Shown: positions 1 through 10,387 of the stretch, piece by piece
Layout: every line of letters starts with the position of its first letter
Numbering within the stretch: position 1 is the stretch's first letter
Assembly: GCA_946965045.2 (NCBI GenBank)
Contig: OX337242.1
Coordinates: 744,001 to 808,000, forward strand
Source of the DNA: Epithemia pelagica
Taxonomy: Eukaryota > Bacillariophyta > Bacillariophyceae > Surirellales > Surirellaceae
Length of the DNA: 64,000 nt
Direction: 5' to 3'
Program-made: the position numbers and the translations under genes
The notes under the pieces: generated by a model
Database searches by the model: none
What the model saw: only the letters and a program-made list of their open reading frames with translations
Told to the model about the DNA's origin: nothing

Positions 1-504
1 CTTTTTCATCGGTGGGGTTGACGTGGGCAGTGATTTACAAGAGCCATTCATAAAAATTATTGTCACACATATTTTCACGGACCACATCCACTTTTTCCTT
101 TGGATGCGTGATGCGTGACTGCATACACGGATCACGACTACAATACTGGACAGCAGTTCGGAAGAATTTTTTGTGTGTGTCGGCCATTTTGCGTTTGTGG
201 TGTGGTGTGTCGTCGACCGCAAGAGGAGGAGGAACACGGCTGTTATTGCTTGGCCAGATACAACGACCTACCTATCCCATCCATTTGTTTGCGAAGGTCC
301 TGGTGGGTCCATTGGCACTTCCAAGAGTTCGTACGGTGGAGTCGCTGCGTTGCACTAGGAGGAGTCCAAACTTTCCGACTCCCTACCTAGTAGGAAAAGA
401 GCTGCTGGTGCTGCTGGCTGCTGTTGTGACAAGGAACAGTGTGGCGGTGATTGGTCTCGAGTTTACTCGTCGTCCTTCTCCTCCTCCTCCTCATCATCAT
501 CATC
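1..504. other. Upstream region of TFIIE-alpha, no gene seen
   Basis: No convincing coding sequence. Open frames here have the composition of chance frames. The last ~35 bases before the TFIIE-alpha start are a pyrimidine-rich CTC/CAT run, probably 5' leader. Read in frame from an upstream TTG it would add a run of Leu and Ile, which is why an extended start is not accepted. Confidence 0.5.
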
Positions 505-2217
505 ATGACGGATTTGACGGTTTTTGCCGAAGGGTTAATTTCGACCGTGGCACGAGCCTTTTACGAAGACGAGGTGGTGTGTTTGATTGATGTATTGATT
601 CGCGACAAGTTTTTGCGCGACGATGACATGGCGCCTCGATTGCAATTGCCCGTCAAAAAGTTGCGGGCCACGCTCCAATTTTTGCAATCCGAACACATTG
701 TCAAGGAAGAAAATGTGGATGATTTGCATGAAGGAGGGAGTCAAGCGACCAAATTCTTTTACATTGATTACTGTACTGCCGTTCATTCCATTCGATTGCG
801 GTTGCATTTGCTGCGACAAAAATTGGAAAAGGCGGAATTGCAGGCGCGATCGAGTTCCTTTTATTTGTGTCCAGGCTACAAGGATCAACGATGCAATGGG
901 CGATATACCGAAGAAGAAGCGCAACGAGTCTTGGATTACGAATCGGGACTCTTTTTGTGTCAAGAATGTGCCCGCAATTACGAAAATGATCCGAATGCAC
1001 CCCCCAAAAGTTCCTATACCTTGCAATTGGTGGACAATGAAAAGGATTTAAAGTTGGCCATGGACAATCTACGACGTCTCAATGTTCAATTGTCGGCCAA
1101 AACCATTGGCAACCATCAATTGCGACCCGGAATTTACGATTGGTTGCAAAAGGTACGAGGAGGCACGGGCAAACCAGGAGCCACGGGCACCGCAGTGACG
1201 CATGCCAAACTGGCGGTTGCACCCATTACCAGTAATTTGCCGTCGGAAAATTTTGCCTTGGGCATTGGATCGACCCGATTGGCGGGGACTGGTCGTACGG
1301 CTGGAATCAAGGCTCTCAAAATGCAAAAACAGGGTCTGGCCGAATCCTCGGCGGAAGCACGACAATACTTGGTGGGAGGATCCCGAGGAGGAAGTAACCC
1401 CAATGGTGGAGGCAGCCACAGCCACAATAGCAACACCCACAGTGGCCACAACAGCAACACTACCACTGAACTCATGTTTTTGAAAAGTGCGCATGGACAC
1501 GAAATTCAATTCACGGTCGAAAAGGGGGGTGGTGCGCGTGCTCAAGTCTTGGCCGGAGCTCATCGTGGACAAGGAGGCGGAGGAGGAGCCCAATCCGGAC
1601 CACACGCCTCTGTTTCTTCTTCTCAGCAACCCCTTCTTTCGCAACGAAATCATATTCGAGGACATCGAAGACGCAAATTAATGGATACAGCCGCCAGTCG
1701 TGTCGGTGTGGCCTTGCCCTTGCCAGTGCGAGTTGCCCTCTGGGCCCATCAAAAACGAAAACGCCAAGCGCAAGCCGAACATGAATCCAAACGGCACAAA
1801 CAATCCTCGTCCAATAACAACAACAACAACAAGGCATTGTCGTCAATCCCCGATTTTTTGGTAGACAATATTGGTTTGGCCCGTCACGAAGGACGGCGTC
1901 GGACCAAAGACGACGACGACGAACAGGACGATGATGAGAACGATGATACAGGCCTTGGAGGTGAACCCGAATTGGTCTTGGATCCCGAATTGGCCGAATT
2001 GGAAGAAACGACGGAAGAGGCTCGATTGGCAGCCTTTCAAGCCATGTACAAGCAAGAAATGGAACGACAAGAGCGACTCTTGCAATTGTCGTCCTCCACG
2101 ACTACCAACCAAAACAATCCGAACAACAACAACAACAATGCGAATCTACCGGATTCCACCCTGGACCCCGACGAGGACGAAATGGCTACAATCTCTTGGG
2201 AAGAAGGATGCGTCTAG
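505..2217 (+). CDS. Transcription initiation factor IIE subunit alpha (TFIIE-alpha)
   Basis: This 570-aa protein matches the large subunit of TFIIE, which recruits and regulates TFIIH at RNA polymerase II promoters. Residues ~1-110 form the winged-helix region (FYEDEVVCLIDVLIRDKFLRD, then LPVKKLRATLQFLQSEHIVKEE). It is followed by a zinc-ribbon-like segment at ~124-158 with the Cys pattern FYLCPGY..RCNGRY...LFLCQEC. The C-terminal half is low complexity (Gly/Ser/His/Asn-rich) with an acidic stretch (DDDDEQDDDENDD) and an acidic extreme C-terminus, as in other TFIIE-alpha proteins. I chose the ATG at 505: the frame is open further upstream, but only with a non-ATG start and a poly-Leu/Ile run from repetitive leader sequence. 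No intron is needed. The family call is firm; the acidic tail's contact with TFIIH is known for the family, not shown here. Confidence 0.88.
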   Translation: MTDLTVFAEGLISTVARAFYEDEVVCLIDVLIRDKFLRDDDMAPRLQLPVKKLRATLQFLQSEHIVKEENVDDLHEGGSQATKFFYIDYCTAVHSIRLRLHLLRQKLEKAELQARSSSFYLCPGYKDQRCNGRYTEEEAQRVLDYESGLFLCQECARNYENDPNAPPKSSYTLQLVDNEKDLKLAMDNLRRLNVQLSAKTIGNHQLRPGIYDWLQKVRGGTGKPGATGTAVTHAKLAVAPITSNLPSENFALGIGSTRLAGTGRTAGIKALKMQKQGLAESSAEARQYLVGGSRGGSNPNGGGSHSHNSNTHSGHNSNTTTELMFLKSAHGHEIQFTVEKGGGARAQVLAGAHRGQGGGGGAQSGPHASVSSSQQPLLSQRNHIRGHRRRKLMDTAASRVGVALPLPVRVALWAHQKRKRQAQAEHESKRHKQSSSNNNNNNKALSSIPDFLVDNIGLARHEGRRRTKDDDDEQDDDENDDTGLGGEPELVLDPELAELEETTEEARLAAFQAMYKQEMERQERLLQLSSSTTTNQNNPNNNNNNANLPDSTLDPDEDEMATISWEEGCV

Positions 2218-2708
2218 GTAGTGTTGGAAAAAGGCAGTGCTTTGGGGATCGAACGACATACTGAGAAACATGTACAAACGAAATCTTGTTCGAGTCGAAC
2301 GACAGGACATACATGGGAGGAGGATGACTTGACCTTGTTCTTCTTCACAACTGAGTCTTTTTGAATGTTCTCCAAAGGACCTATGACCAACGAAACGATT
2401 CTGCAATACAACATCTACTTCTAGTGAACGTGGTGGACATTTTCCTGAACATATATTCGGAAATAGATTCTTTTGTTGTCGATTCGTAATGAATTAGAGC
2501 TATATCGCTATGTCATCATCTCGATTCTCAACCGCATTGGCCACAAAGACTATCAAAACCTCCGATGTCAAGCATTCCTCTGTTTTCTAGCGTTCGGAAT
2601 AACCTTACAGTTATTTGAAAGTGTATTATTCATGATGTGATACCGAGAGGGTTTATAGTTTTGCTTGCCAGGTGGAATTGGATATATGGAAGATTCAATA
2701 TTGAAAGA
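2218..2708. other. Intergenic, no gene seen
   Basis: AT-richer spacer between two co-oriented genes. It should hold the TFIIE-alpha 3' end and the promoter of the next gene. I see no RNA gene or repeat. Confidence 0.4.
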
Positions 2709-3485
2709 ATGGTTGCGGCTCCCTCCTTTCTCGCGTTTACCAACCTGCTCTTGTCCACGACAAGTTCTCCATCATTTGCCATGGATAGTAGGAGTGTTGC
2801 GGTACCCATGATTTGTATTTTTGGAAGGCCGGGGGCGGGAAAGACAACCGTTGCGGAACAAGGCATTGCCAAGCTAGTAGAACTGCCAACGGCCACCACA
2901 CCAGGAGTAGATCCCCTTGGATTGGATCTGGATATTTGTGTTCCACAATGGATGAAAGATAACTTTGCCAAGGGACTTTATCCTACCTTGGAGCAACGAT
3001 TGGAGTTTGCGGAAAAGGCCTGTGACTACATTGATGAATCCGTTCTTGCCAAACAACAGAAAGCCGAAGAAGAACAAGATGCTCTCAAGTCGTCTCAACG
3101 GATCACCGTAGCTATTGTGTCGTTCAGTTTTGTCAACACGGATCTTCGAGATTACTACCGTCAACGATTTCCTCATGCCAAATGGGTACTCATTGATACT
3201 ACGGAATCGGAGGCTTCCAGGAGGATCGAGCAACGACAAGGCCATTTTTACAAAGGGGCCGCAACCGCCGAAAAACAAGAACCGGAAGACTTTGCAAACA
3301 GTGTCAGTACAGAAAAACCGTCGACCCCCGTTGAAGAGGGATTAAATGATGAATGGAAGTTTGCTCCAGTCGAATTTGAGCACGTCATCTTGGATGGAAC
3401 CAAGTCTATCACTCAAAATTCCGATCATGTGGTGGAATTGATTCAAGAAATGGTAGTCAACCATGTAAAGTCTCTAACAAGTTGA
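2709..3485 (+). CDS. P-loop kinase, gluconokinase-like
   Basis: A 258-aa protein with a Walker A motif GRPGAGKTT at about residues 38-46. Further on, IEQRQGHFYKG resembles the RxGHF segment of gluconokinase-type small-molecule kinases. The family phosphorylates small sugars or sugar acids using ATP; the substrate here is an inference. The first in-frame ATG (2709) gives a hydrophobic N-terminus (FLAFTNLLLSTTSSPSFAM) that may be a signal or transit peptide. The second ATG (2781) would give a cytosolic form starting just before the kinase core. An acidic, low-complexity insert (residues ~185-212) precedes the last strand, EHVILDG. Adenylate- or shikimate-kinase-like proteins are alternatives because the lid region is not typical. 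Confidence 0.6.
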   Translation: MVAAPSFLAFTNLLLSTTSSPSFAMDSRSVAVPMICIFGRPGAGKTTVAEQGIAKLVELPTATTPGVDPLGLDLDICVPQWMKDNFAKGLYPTLEQRLEFAEKACDYIDESVLAKQQKAEEEQDALKSSQRITVAIVSFSFVNTDLRDYYRQRFPHAKWVLIDTTESEASRRIEQRQGHFYKGAATAEKQEPEDFANSVSTEKPSTPVEEGLNDEWKFAPVEFEHVILDGTKSITQNSDHVVELIQEMVVNHVKSLTS

Positions 3486-3883
3486 CCATAAGTTCTTATG
3501 AACCAAGAGATAACCACCAAGACGAACTAACAGGCGGCACTGTTCTGCCATGTGCTTGTCGTTCAGGGTTCCGGACCAACACTTGGTAGATTGGTTCAAC
3601 AGCTGCTTCTTTGGACCTGGAAGAGAAAGGTAATGCGTGGATAATTTTTTCATTCACTTCCCATCCACGCTGTTGAGAAGAGACGGCCACAGGAATCAAG
3701 CGTTACAAAGCCCTCTGGGACGAAACGTCTTTACTTCCCGATTCAATGATCAAACGAAAGTTTAGTATTTCGAAGGACGAGGTGATAATTCACTCGGGGT
3801 ATGTGAGTTAGTGTCGTTCAAAACGAAAGTTTGCTAATCAAAATGGGTTGTTTCTAAGTCTTACATGATGATACATTGCACTT
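3486..3883. other. Convergent intergenic spacer, no gene seen
   Basis: Spacer between the kinase-like gene (+) and the membrane-protein gene (-), so it should carry both 3' ends. Contains a repeated 'cgaaagttt' word (about 3757 and 3825), otherwise nothing recognisable. Confidence 0.4.
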
Positions 3884-4501
3884 CTACTCTTGTTTCTTTT
3901 GTTCAGGTACAAATGGGACTTCCGTAGTCAGATGGGAGACCAGTAACTTGAGGAACAAGAGAGGAACAAACCACTCCATTCCAGATTCCGTAGGAGGAAG
4001 AATAGTCTTCATGGATGTCACCAAAATTGTGCTGGCCGTTATGGCCAGGGCCGTTGGGCGTTGGAGATACAAAGGCACACAAAGAACAATCGCAGCGGCA
4101 ACCGACAAGGCACCATACAGCCGACAAAAGTATTGGATCGAGTCATTTGGTACATAAAGCCAAGCCAATAAACCAATTTGAACTCCATGAAGAGCAATGA
4201 ATCCCATGTGATCCACGAATCCTTGTGAATCGCGATGGTACCATCGCTTGGCTGAAGATGTGGCGTTGGTGACGATTCCTCCAATTAGGTCCATTCCCAG
4301 AAGAAGAACGACCCATTCATTGGTTGGGTTGTCATTGGTTTGCCGGTAGTTTATCCAACAAAGCGCACCAATGAACAAGGACGCTCCAAACTGCAGTATG
4401 AGCTCGGCCGAGGTTGCACCGGGTCCAATGAACTGGTCTAATGCTCCTAGCAAACCTGTTCGTGGCTCCGGATGACTTTCATAGTAGGTGTACTTTGGCA
4501 T
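3884..4501 (-). CDS. Predicted multi-pass membrane protein, function unknown
   Basis: A 205-aa protein starting at an ATG at 4501 (MPKYTYYESHPEPRTG). It has about five or six hydrophobic segments: LILQFGASLFIGALCWI, WVVLLLGMDLIGGIV, MGFIALHGVQIGLLAWL, LYGALSVAAAIVLCVPLYL, a segment around ALAITASTILV, and WFVPLLFLKLLVSHL. The extreme C-terminus is polar (EQKKQE). The N-terminal segment carries no obvious targeting peptide. I do not recognise the family. It is convergent with the kinase-like gene and tail-to-head with the methyltransferase gene upstream. No intron is required. It reads as a real gene from its length, compact hydrophobic pattern and lack of low complexity. Confidence 0.7.
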   Translation of the reverse strand: MPKYTYYESHPEPRTGLLGALDQFIGPGATSAELILQFGASLFIGALCWINYRQTNDNPTNEWVVLLLGMDLIGGIVTNATSSAKRWYHRDSQGFVDHMGFIALHGVQIGLLAWLYVPNDSIQYFCRLYGALSVAAAIVLCVPLYLQRPTALAITASTILVTSMKTILPPTESGMEWFVPLLFLKLLVSHLTTEVPFVPEQKKQE

Positions 4502-4922
4502 ACCTTTTTCGTTTAGTACGAATAGGAGAAGTGTAGATTTCCAGATTTTGTTGCAGGCTCTTTATTTTTATGATTGCCTTGGATCTTCGTCGTAGAACTA
4601 GGTATTCTGCGTTTAGAAGATTGTGGAACAACAAGGAACACTCACGGGGCACTACGAACTATGAAGAAGCTCCAGCGTCCAGAGCCACAAATTTAGGGGG
4701 CACCATAGAACGCTTCCCATGGCCCATGTGTAGAGCCAGAAACCAAGCAACATGGCCAAGGGACCTTAGGTCAACACGAGTTCCGAACCTTGAACAAGAT
4801 GTTGGATTGACTCCCCAGATACAGATCGTCACAAAACAGCCACATCGCCAATCGGTATGGCTATATTTGATGGAACTTTAGGACATACCCCAATTTCTGA
4901 ACAGTTTTCCCGTCAACAGTCA
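4502..4922. other. Intergenic, no gene seen
   Basis: Between two minus-strand genes, so it should hold the 3' end of the methyltransferase gene and the promoter of the membrane protein. A 103-codon open frame on the plus strand has no recognisable features and I do not call it. Confidence 0.35.
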
Positions 4923-6506
4923 TCACATGGTAGTCCCAGAAGTGTTCGTTTCTGATGGTTGGGTGAACTGTCGAAAGAAGGTAGCCGTAGCGTGGTACGT
5001 AGACTGGACATTGGAGGTGGCTACCATACCACCCCAATGCTCTTGATTGTACTTTTTGGTCGTTTTGCCCACAAATGTGACCCGGTGAGAATCGGGACGT
5101 CGCAAATCACAGAGTGGTTCTGGTGGATTGCGAATCCATTCCTGAAAGGCCTGATTGGATGCAGTGTCATTGTACTTTGCCTTGATTTCCAATTCCGCCA
5201 ATCGAGTTTCGTAGGCTTCCAATTGTTGCAGTTTGACGTGTTGCTCGCGCAAGAGAGGCGAGCCCTCATCCAATTTGGCTTGCAAGCGTTGACATTTGGC
5301 AATTTCTTGCAGCAGTCGCCGTCGTTCCTTCTTTTCACGGCTACTGAGCAACCGTTGTTGGGCCAACTTGGGAAACCACAATTGCCTCAAGGCCAGTCGT
5401 TCTGCCTCTGTGGAGGAACCAGCATAGCTGGGGTGCAACAAGAACAAGTGATGCAATACCAAGGCAGTGGCGACGGACAAATTGAGGGAATCTGCAAATC
5501 CTCGCAACGGCAAGTACACACGCAAATCAGCCAAATCCAACATCTCGTGAGAGCAACCGACAGCTTCTGTTCCAAACACAATGGCCAACTTGTTTGGAAG
5601 CGGCCAACAGCTATTTCCTTCCACTAGTTGCAAAGCCTCTGGAACCAGTGGAACAGCCTCTTGCGAAAGATCTGTTACCCATACTTGATGACCAGAATCT
5701 TTGAGCGCTTGAACACAGTCTCGCGTGGTATCGTATTCGGTGATGGTAAGCCATTCCGTGGCATTTTGAGCAAACAAATGATGCATTTGATGCTGTTCCA
5801 TTTCTTGCGCTGTCAACTCCACCTTTTTCTTCTTTGTGTCCACTTTGCTTTTGTCATGGTCCTTTGGTCGGTCTCGTGAATTGGTCTCGTTCTTATCGGT
5901 AGTTTCTGATGATAAGCCATTCTTTTCATCGTCATCATCATGATTGCCATCTTTAGGGCTGATTTGGCCCTTCGTATTCTCATCCTCCTCATTTTCCATG
6001 GCTCGGTCAAGATTTTGCAATTGGGAGTTGACCGAATCCACAATGGCTACATTTTGAACTCCCAAGGCTTCTGCCGTTCGTAAAATGGCCGAATAATTGT
6101 GATCGTTGGTACACCGTTCAATGACCACTGTCAATCCCATGCTCCGTAATCGAATCACTGTTTCCGCCTTGCGCAACAAGCGCAATTCCAAATCGGGAGC
6201 GTCCCACATTTTGTCCGTCGCAGGATCTGATTCATCTCCCGCTGTGCTGCTTGTCACAGACGGATCGACTGAGGTGATGAAGGGAAACGAGGCTTGTCGC
6301 GAACATGTACCATCAGTTGAGCTATCCCTATCCTTCTTTTCCTCGTTACGGTTGTGATTGGACATGATCCGAGTGGTATTGTTTGATAGTGTGTGTTCGC
6401 CATGAGTCTTGGAGGGAGGACGAAAGAATCGCTGAAGAAGCACAATCGACGTCGCCGCCGAAGCTGCGCCAAGGATAAAGAAGGAGAATCTTTCTGAAGT
6501 TGTCAT
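4923..6506 (-). CDS. SPOUT-class TrmH/SpoU-type RNA 2'-O-ribose methyltransferase
   Basis: A 527-aa protein with a split TrmH-type SPOUT domain. Motif 1 is at ~130-160 (ERCTNDHNYSAILRTAEALG, then VQNVAIVD), with the expected Asn and Arg. Motif 2 is VFGTEAVGCSHEMLD and motif 3 is LPLRGFADSLNLSVATALV, together forming the knotted SAM-binding site. The family methylates the ribose 2'-OH of guanosine in tRNA or rRNA; the layout with ERLALRQLWFP after the domain resembles Gm18 tRNA methyltransferases (TrmH). Unusual features: an N-terminal hydrophobic anchor (FSFFILGAASAATSIVLL) and a charged insert of about 60 residues (DDDDEKNG.. to ..DTKKKKVEL) between motif 1 and the rest of the domain. A basic, coiled segment follows the catalytic part. 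Location (mitochondrion, ER or plastid membrane) is open. Confidence 0.85.
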   Translation of the reverse strand: MTTSERFSFFILGAASAATSIVLLQRFFRPPSKTHGEHTLSNNTTRIMSNHNRNEEKKDRDSSTDGTCSRQASFPFITSVDPSVTSSTAGDESDPATDKMWDAPDLELRLLRKAETVIRLRSMGLTVVIERCTNDHNYSAILRTAEALGVQNVAIVDSVNSQLQNLDRAMENEEDENTKGQISPKDGNHDDDDEKNGLSSETTDKNETNSRDRPKDHDKSKVDTKKKKVELTAQEMEQHQMHHLFAQNATEWLTITEYDTTRDCVQALKDSGHQVWVTDLSQEAVPLVPEALQLVEGNSCWPLPNKLAIVFGTEAVGCSHEMLDLADLRVYLPLRGFADSLNLSVATALVLHHLFLLHPSYAGSSTEAERLALRQLWFPKLAQQRLLSSREKKERRRLLQEIAKCQRLQAKLDEGSPLLREQHVKLQQLEAYETRLAELEIKAKYNDTASNQAFQEWIRNPPEPLCDLRRPDSHRVTFVGKTTKKYNQEHWGGMVATSNVQSTYHATATFFRQFTQPSETNTSGTTM

Positions 6507-8437
6507 TGTGATCTGGTCCGATATTCACAACAACACATGTACGACAACAACACAAGACGAACGACAGCCATTGCCACATGTGGTTGGAACTTCTCCATCC
6601 AATGGCTCATTGGTCCCGCCCATAGGTCGTTTATAGGTCGCATATTATCACTTGCAAAGAGATGAGTAGCTATGAGTAGTTTGGACTACTCCTATTTTCT
6701 TTTTCTTGCTAACCAAATGCAAGAGTTTCATACAAGGCGTGTTCAATGGGTCAGCTGGATACCAGTCACTCTCAAGAAAAGATAGATCAGCCAGGGTAAG
6801 CTGAGAATATCCATGACCTTCACTCTCATGGAGAAGTTGTACGACACACGCCCCCCAAATCTCAAGAAGAAACTGGATAACAGAGGTTGAAACGGATCAA
6901 CGTCTTGGCTTTCGACGGCATTGGATTCAAACTGTTGCTCCACTATAATCATACATCGCATGGTTGGGAGAGGGGACCTTTGCGGAGAAAAAGGAGTAAA
7001 ACAGACGAACGCCGACCGGTTCTTGTCCTGTTGTACATGTCGTAAGGTCGTGTGATTTCTACTCTTCCACCAACAATGCCGATTGAGCGTGTACAGATAC
7101 AGACTGCACAATACGGAACCAGAAAGTGGATAGTAGGTAGTTCATCATTATTTCACTTTCATACCGAAATCAAGACGAGCCACGTATGTTTTAGTTGTGA
7201 ACACTACCGATCGGTACAACGGTCACATGCGCAACTGACTGAATAGAGTTCCGTATAGATTCAAATCTCAAGACGCTGGGATGTCGACCGATGACGCCGA
7301 GACACGGAAGCAACTATAGAGAAGATCTTGTGTGTTCTTGGGTTTGTGGAAGGCGTTGTTGGCGTCGAGTCTTGTCTTTGGTTGCAACGTTACGTAAAAA
7401 GGGAAGTCCTGAGAGCAGTTGCAGAGCAGTACAATGTTGTTCCGTTCGAACCAAGATCCAAGCAAAGCATCAGTCAACTTGTCTAATAGAACGAATCGAC
7501 GCTGCCGGTTGTTCCGCTTTGAGCTCTTGCGCGCCCTGCGAAAAGTGTTTTACAGTACACAAAGGACACCATCGAGTAGGACTCCGAATCGACATTGGTC
7601 TCCATACTTCTCATTTGCTCTTGTTGCAACAATGTGATCTTCTTTTCCGGATTATTGTGCGTGAAACCAACGAAAACAGAGGTTTCGAATCAGCAATGGA
7701 CAAACCCGAAATCATAATTCTCGTCTCGCACGCGCACATTGGACCTGAGCGAACGGATGCCAAATCATGCTTCTTTGGTGCTTGGTTAAGAACTCAGTCT
7801 TTGTGTGTGGATTCCATGAGTCTCTTGACATTTTGTTTTCTTTTGCGGTTTTTTTTCTTCCAGACTGGAGGGTTTCATCCTCGTTTTTCATAGGACAACA
7901 TCCCAACGACGAGATTCCGAGAGCAGATGCTTCCTGGAGCGAAACGAATGAGCCACGAGAACAAATGTGTCGTGTGTCGGAACCGACTCCACTGGTTGTC
8001 GTCCGATGCCAATGATGAGGGCACTCTGTGGAAAGAATCGGCAGAGAAAACCATCATCCTTGACGTCCTTACAGCCAGGGGAAGCGGCTTCGCACACGAC
8101 ACATTCGTTCTTTGGGCTGGTTCTTCATCTTGTCATGTATATTTCTGCAACAGCACATCTTCGCCATGGTTGTTTGGGATTGCGGTCGATGGAGGGGCGG
8201 GGCACGGGCAACGGGAAGACCTCCTTCTCTTTTCAGTCGCACATCACAGATGCGACTTGAAGAGCGGAAAATGATGTCACATCATTCGGAAGTCGGAAGA
8301 TTGAGTATCATTCGGAAGTCGGAAGATTGAGTCAGTCGACGACTGTGGACTACAGATTCGTTTTTGGTTGTTGGTTGTTTGCCTTCGACAGGATTCCAGC
8401 TCCAACATCCGAATAGTTTCCCTTTTCGTGTGTCACA
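6507..8437. other. 1.9-kb region with no supported gene
   Basis: Between the methyltransferase (-) and P450 (+) promoters. The longest open frame (about 200 codons, plus strand, 7291-7893) has the erratic, Cys/Arg-rich composition of a chance frame. No splice structure joining shorter frames was convincing. The region probably holds two promoters plus decayed sequence. Confidence 0.35.
8282..8333. repeat. 26-bp tandem repeat, two copies
   Basis: Two adjacent copies starting at 8282 and 8308 and differing only at the last base, ~100 bp upstream of the P450 start. It could duplicate a promoter element; no function is shown. Confidence 0.85.
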
Positions 8438-9949
8438 ATGGCTATCAAGACTGGTTCATCTTCGTCGCTTTTGCTTACGGCCAGCGTCGTGGGAGCGTTT
8501 GGCCTCGGATGCCTTCTTCGGCAAGTGTTGGCCATGCAAAAGAAGCGAACGTCGTTGGAGGGAAATGAGGAACAGAAACTGGAAGCAAGCACCACCAAGC
8601 CAAAGCCTCCCATGGCACCGGTGGGAATGATGGAGACGATTCGGGAAGTTGCAGGCAACCAGGCACCCTTCTTTTTGCTGCGACTGGCCCGTGAACTTGG
8701 TCCTTCGGTCCCCATTTTTGGCATCCCCATTCCCCTAATGGGTGGCATGTACGTTGTGGCGAGTGGCGAGTTGCAACGCCAAATCATGAATGATAAGCGC
8801 AGTGACAAACCCAAAAAACTCTACGGAAAATTTGAGATCCCCGGAAATCCTGCTGGAATCTTTACTCGATCTTCGAATGATTCCATCTGGCGCTCTTGTC
8901 GAAAGGGGGCAGCTCCCGCCTTTTCCAAATCCGAAGTGGATCGCATAAATGCCGTGTGCAACCAACATGTCGAAGAGTGGATCCAAGAACGCCTTGAGCC
9001 TCTTGTTGCCAAGAATCAAAGTTTTGATCCGTCACGTGAAATGACATACTTGACCTTTTGTACCATTATGGAAGCAGGTTTCGAGTGCGAACCATCTCTT
9101 GAGGAATTTGAACGATACACGGGCAATCTTAACAACTTTCTTCGTGAATTTGGCTTTCGCCAAATAGGCAATCCTTTTCGTCGACCCTTTGGATGGTTCT
9201 TGAAGGATTACCGAACGGCCATGCGTTCGACGGAAGAGAACGTTGCGTATTTGATTGAGAAGGTGATTACACCCTACCGTCAAAATCCCAATCCTTCGCC
9301 ACGAAATACGCTCATCAAATTGATCCTCAACAACCCGGATATTATCAATGATAGACACGCTGTTTCGGAAATCGGAACCTTTATTGCGGGTGGCTTTGAT
9401 ACTATTGGCTTTACCTTGTCAACGACCTTGGTCTTGCTGGCGAAACATCCCGAGGTTGCTGCCAAGGTTCAAGAAGAACAAGCCAAAGTGGGTCCCAACC
9501 AAGTGTCGGAATACCATTCTTGTGTCATTAAGGAAAGCCGTCGTTTCTTGACCACTGCCGCCATGGGTTCCAGTCGCCAATTTGCCGAATCGGTCGAAAT
9601 TGGTCCCTACAAAATTCCCGCGGGTGCCATTTTGCTCATGCCGCAAATGTTGCCCCATCGCGATGAACAGGCCTTTCAACCCGATCCAGATGTCTTTCGA
9701 CCCGAACGGTGGATGGGAGAACCGACCGAGGCAATGAAGGAATCCCTCTTGTCGTTTGCGACCGGTATGCGCAATTGCATTGGACAAGCCTTGGCCATGG
9801 CAGAACTGGAGTCAGTTCTTCCGCGACTTTTGTCAACGTACAAGTTTACCGTTGAAGAAGAAGGGAAACTTGACTTCTTTTTGACACTCAAGTTCAGTGG
9901 AACACGGTTGCGTGCGGAACGGTTGTCATCGATGAATCACGCAATTTAG
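8438..9949 (+). CDS. Cytochrome P450 monooxygenase
   Basis: A full-length 503-aa microsomal-type P450. An N-terminal membrane anchor (LLLTASVVGAFGLGCLL) is followed by a basic segment. All core motifs are present: I-helix AGGFDT (317-322), ExxR at E366-R369, the PERW segment FRPERW, and the haem-binding loop FATGMRNCIG with the thiolate ligand at Cys447. The family uses O2 and NADPH-reductase electrons to oxidise small lipophilic substrates; the substrate cannot be read from sequence and I cannot assign a CYP family. The gene has no intron and starts at the first ATG (8438). A diverged, internally deleted copy of it forms the 3' part of the chimeric frame at 23111-24373. Confidence 0.95.
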   Translation: MAIKTGSSSSLLLTASVVGAFGLGCLLRQVLAMQKKRTSLEGNEEQKLEASTTKPKPPMAPVGMMETIREVAGNQAPFFLLRLARELGPSVPIFGIPIPLMGGMYVVASGELQRQIMNDKRSDKPKKLYGKFEIPGNPAGIFTRSSNDSIWRSCRKGAAPAFSKSEVDRINAVCNQHVEEWIQERLEPLVAKNQSFDPSREMTYLTFCTIMEAGFECEPSLEEFERYTGNLNNFLREFGFRQIGNPFRRPFGWFLKDYRTAMRSTEENVAYLIEKVITPYRQNPNPSPRNTLIKLILNNPDIINDRHAVSEIGTFIAGGFDTIGFTLSTTLVLLAKHPEVAAKVQEEQAKVGPNQVSEYHSCVIKESRRFLTTAAMGSSRQFAESVEIGPYKIPAGAILLMPQMLPHRDEQAFQPDPDVFRPERWMGEPTEAMKESLLSFATGMRNCIGQALAMAELESVLPRLLSTYKFTVEEEGKLDFFLTLKFSGTRLRAERLSSMNHAI

Positions 9950-10387
9950 GCGGCCTTGATCCTCACGTTCATGTTCCTTTTCTCATTTCCTTGCCATGAC
10001 TTCATTGAGCACCGCAAATTAACACCTTGCACGTCATTCAATGTTATAGAATTCTTTCCAATTGTTTAGCAAGACTACTTACTTGGATAGTCTTGCACAC
10101 AAACCCAGAACAGCGTATGAATTCATGTGTATTGATGTCTGGTGTTGTCGTTCATGTGTTAGCTTTACCTAGATTTGTATGCCAACACCTTTTGGTCACT
10201 GCAAATAGGTAGTATACATGTATATGATATATCGCCTGGCCGCACCTTCTCTTCCCCCCAATCGAGCTACCTGACTCCAACCAACAGGTAGCTCTTTACC
10301 GCCTTTTCCAATTACTGGCCCTCTTGTTTTGTTTGTCCCCTGATTCCTGTTTCTCTTTGATCGAATACCCTCTTCCATCATCACACC
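9950..10387. other. Intergenic, P450 3' flank and start of Harbinger element
   Basis: No gene seen. The left end of the Harbinger element should lie here, but I could not identify a matching terminal inverted repeat with confidence. Confidence 0.35.

Noticed and set aside
451-504. N-terminal extension of TFIIE-alpha resembling a signal peptide
   Set aside because: It begins at TTG and is a translation of CTC/ATC repeats; the ATG at 505 fits the family N-terminus.
60-590. 176-codon plus-strand frame before TFIIE-alpha
   Set aside because: Its end overlaps the TFIIE-alpha start in another frame; Arg/Pro/His-rich composition typical of a chance frame over CT-rich leader.
7291-7893. 200-codon plus-strand frame upstream of the P450
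   Set aside because: No domain, erratic composition, no splice partners. Treated as non-coding.
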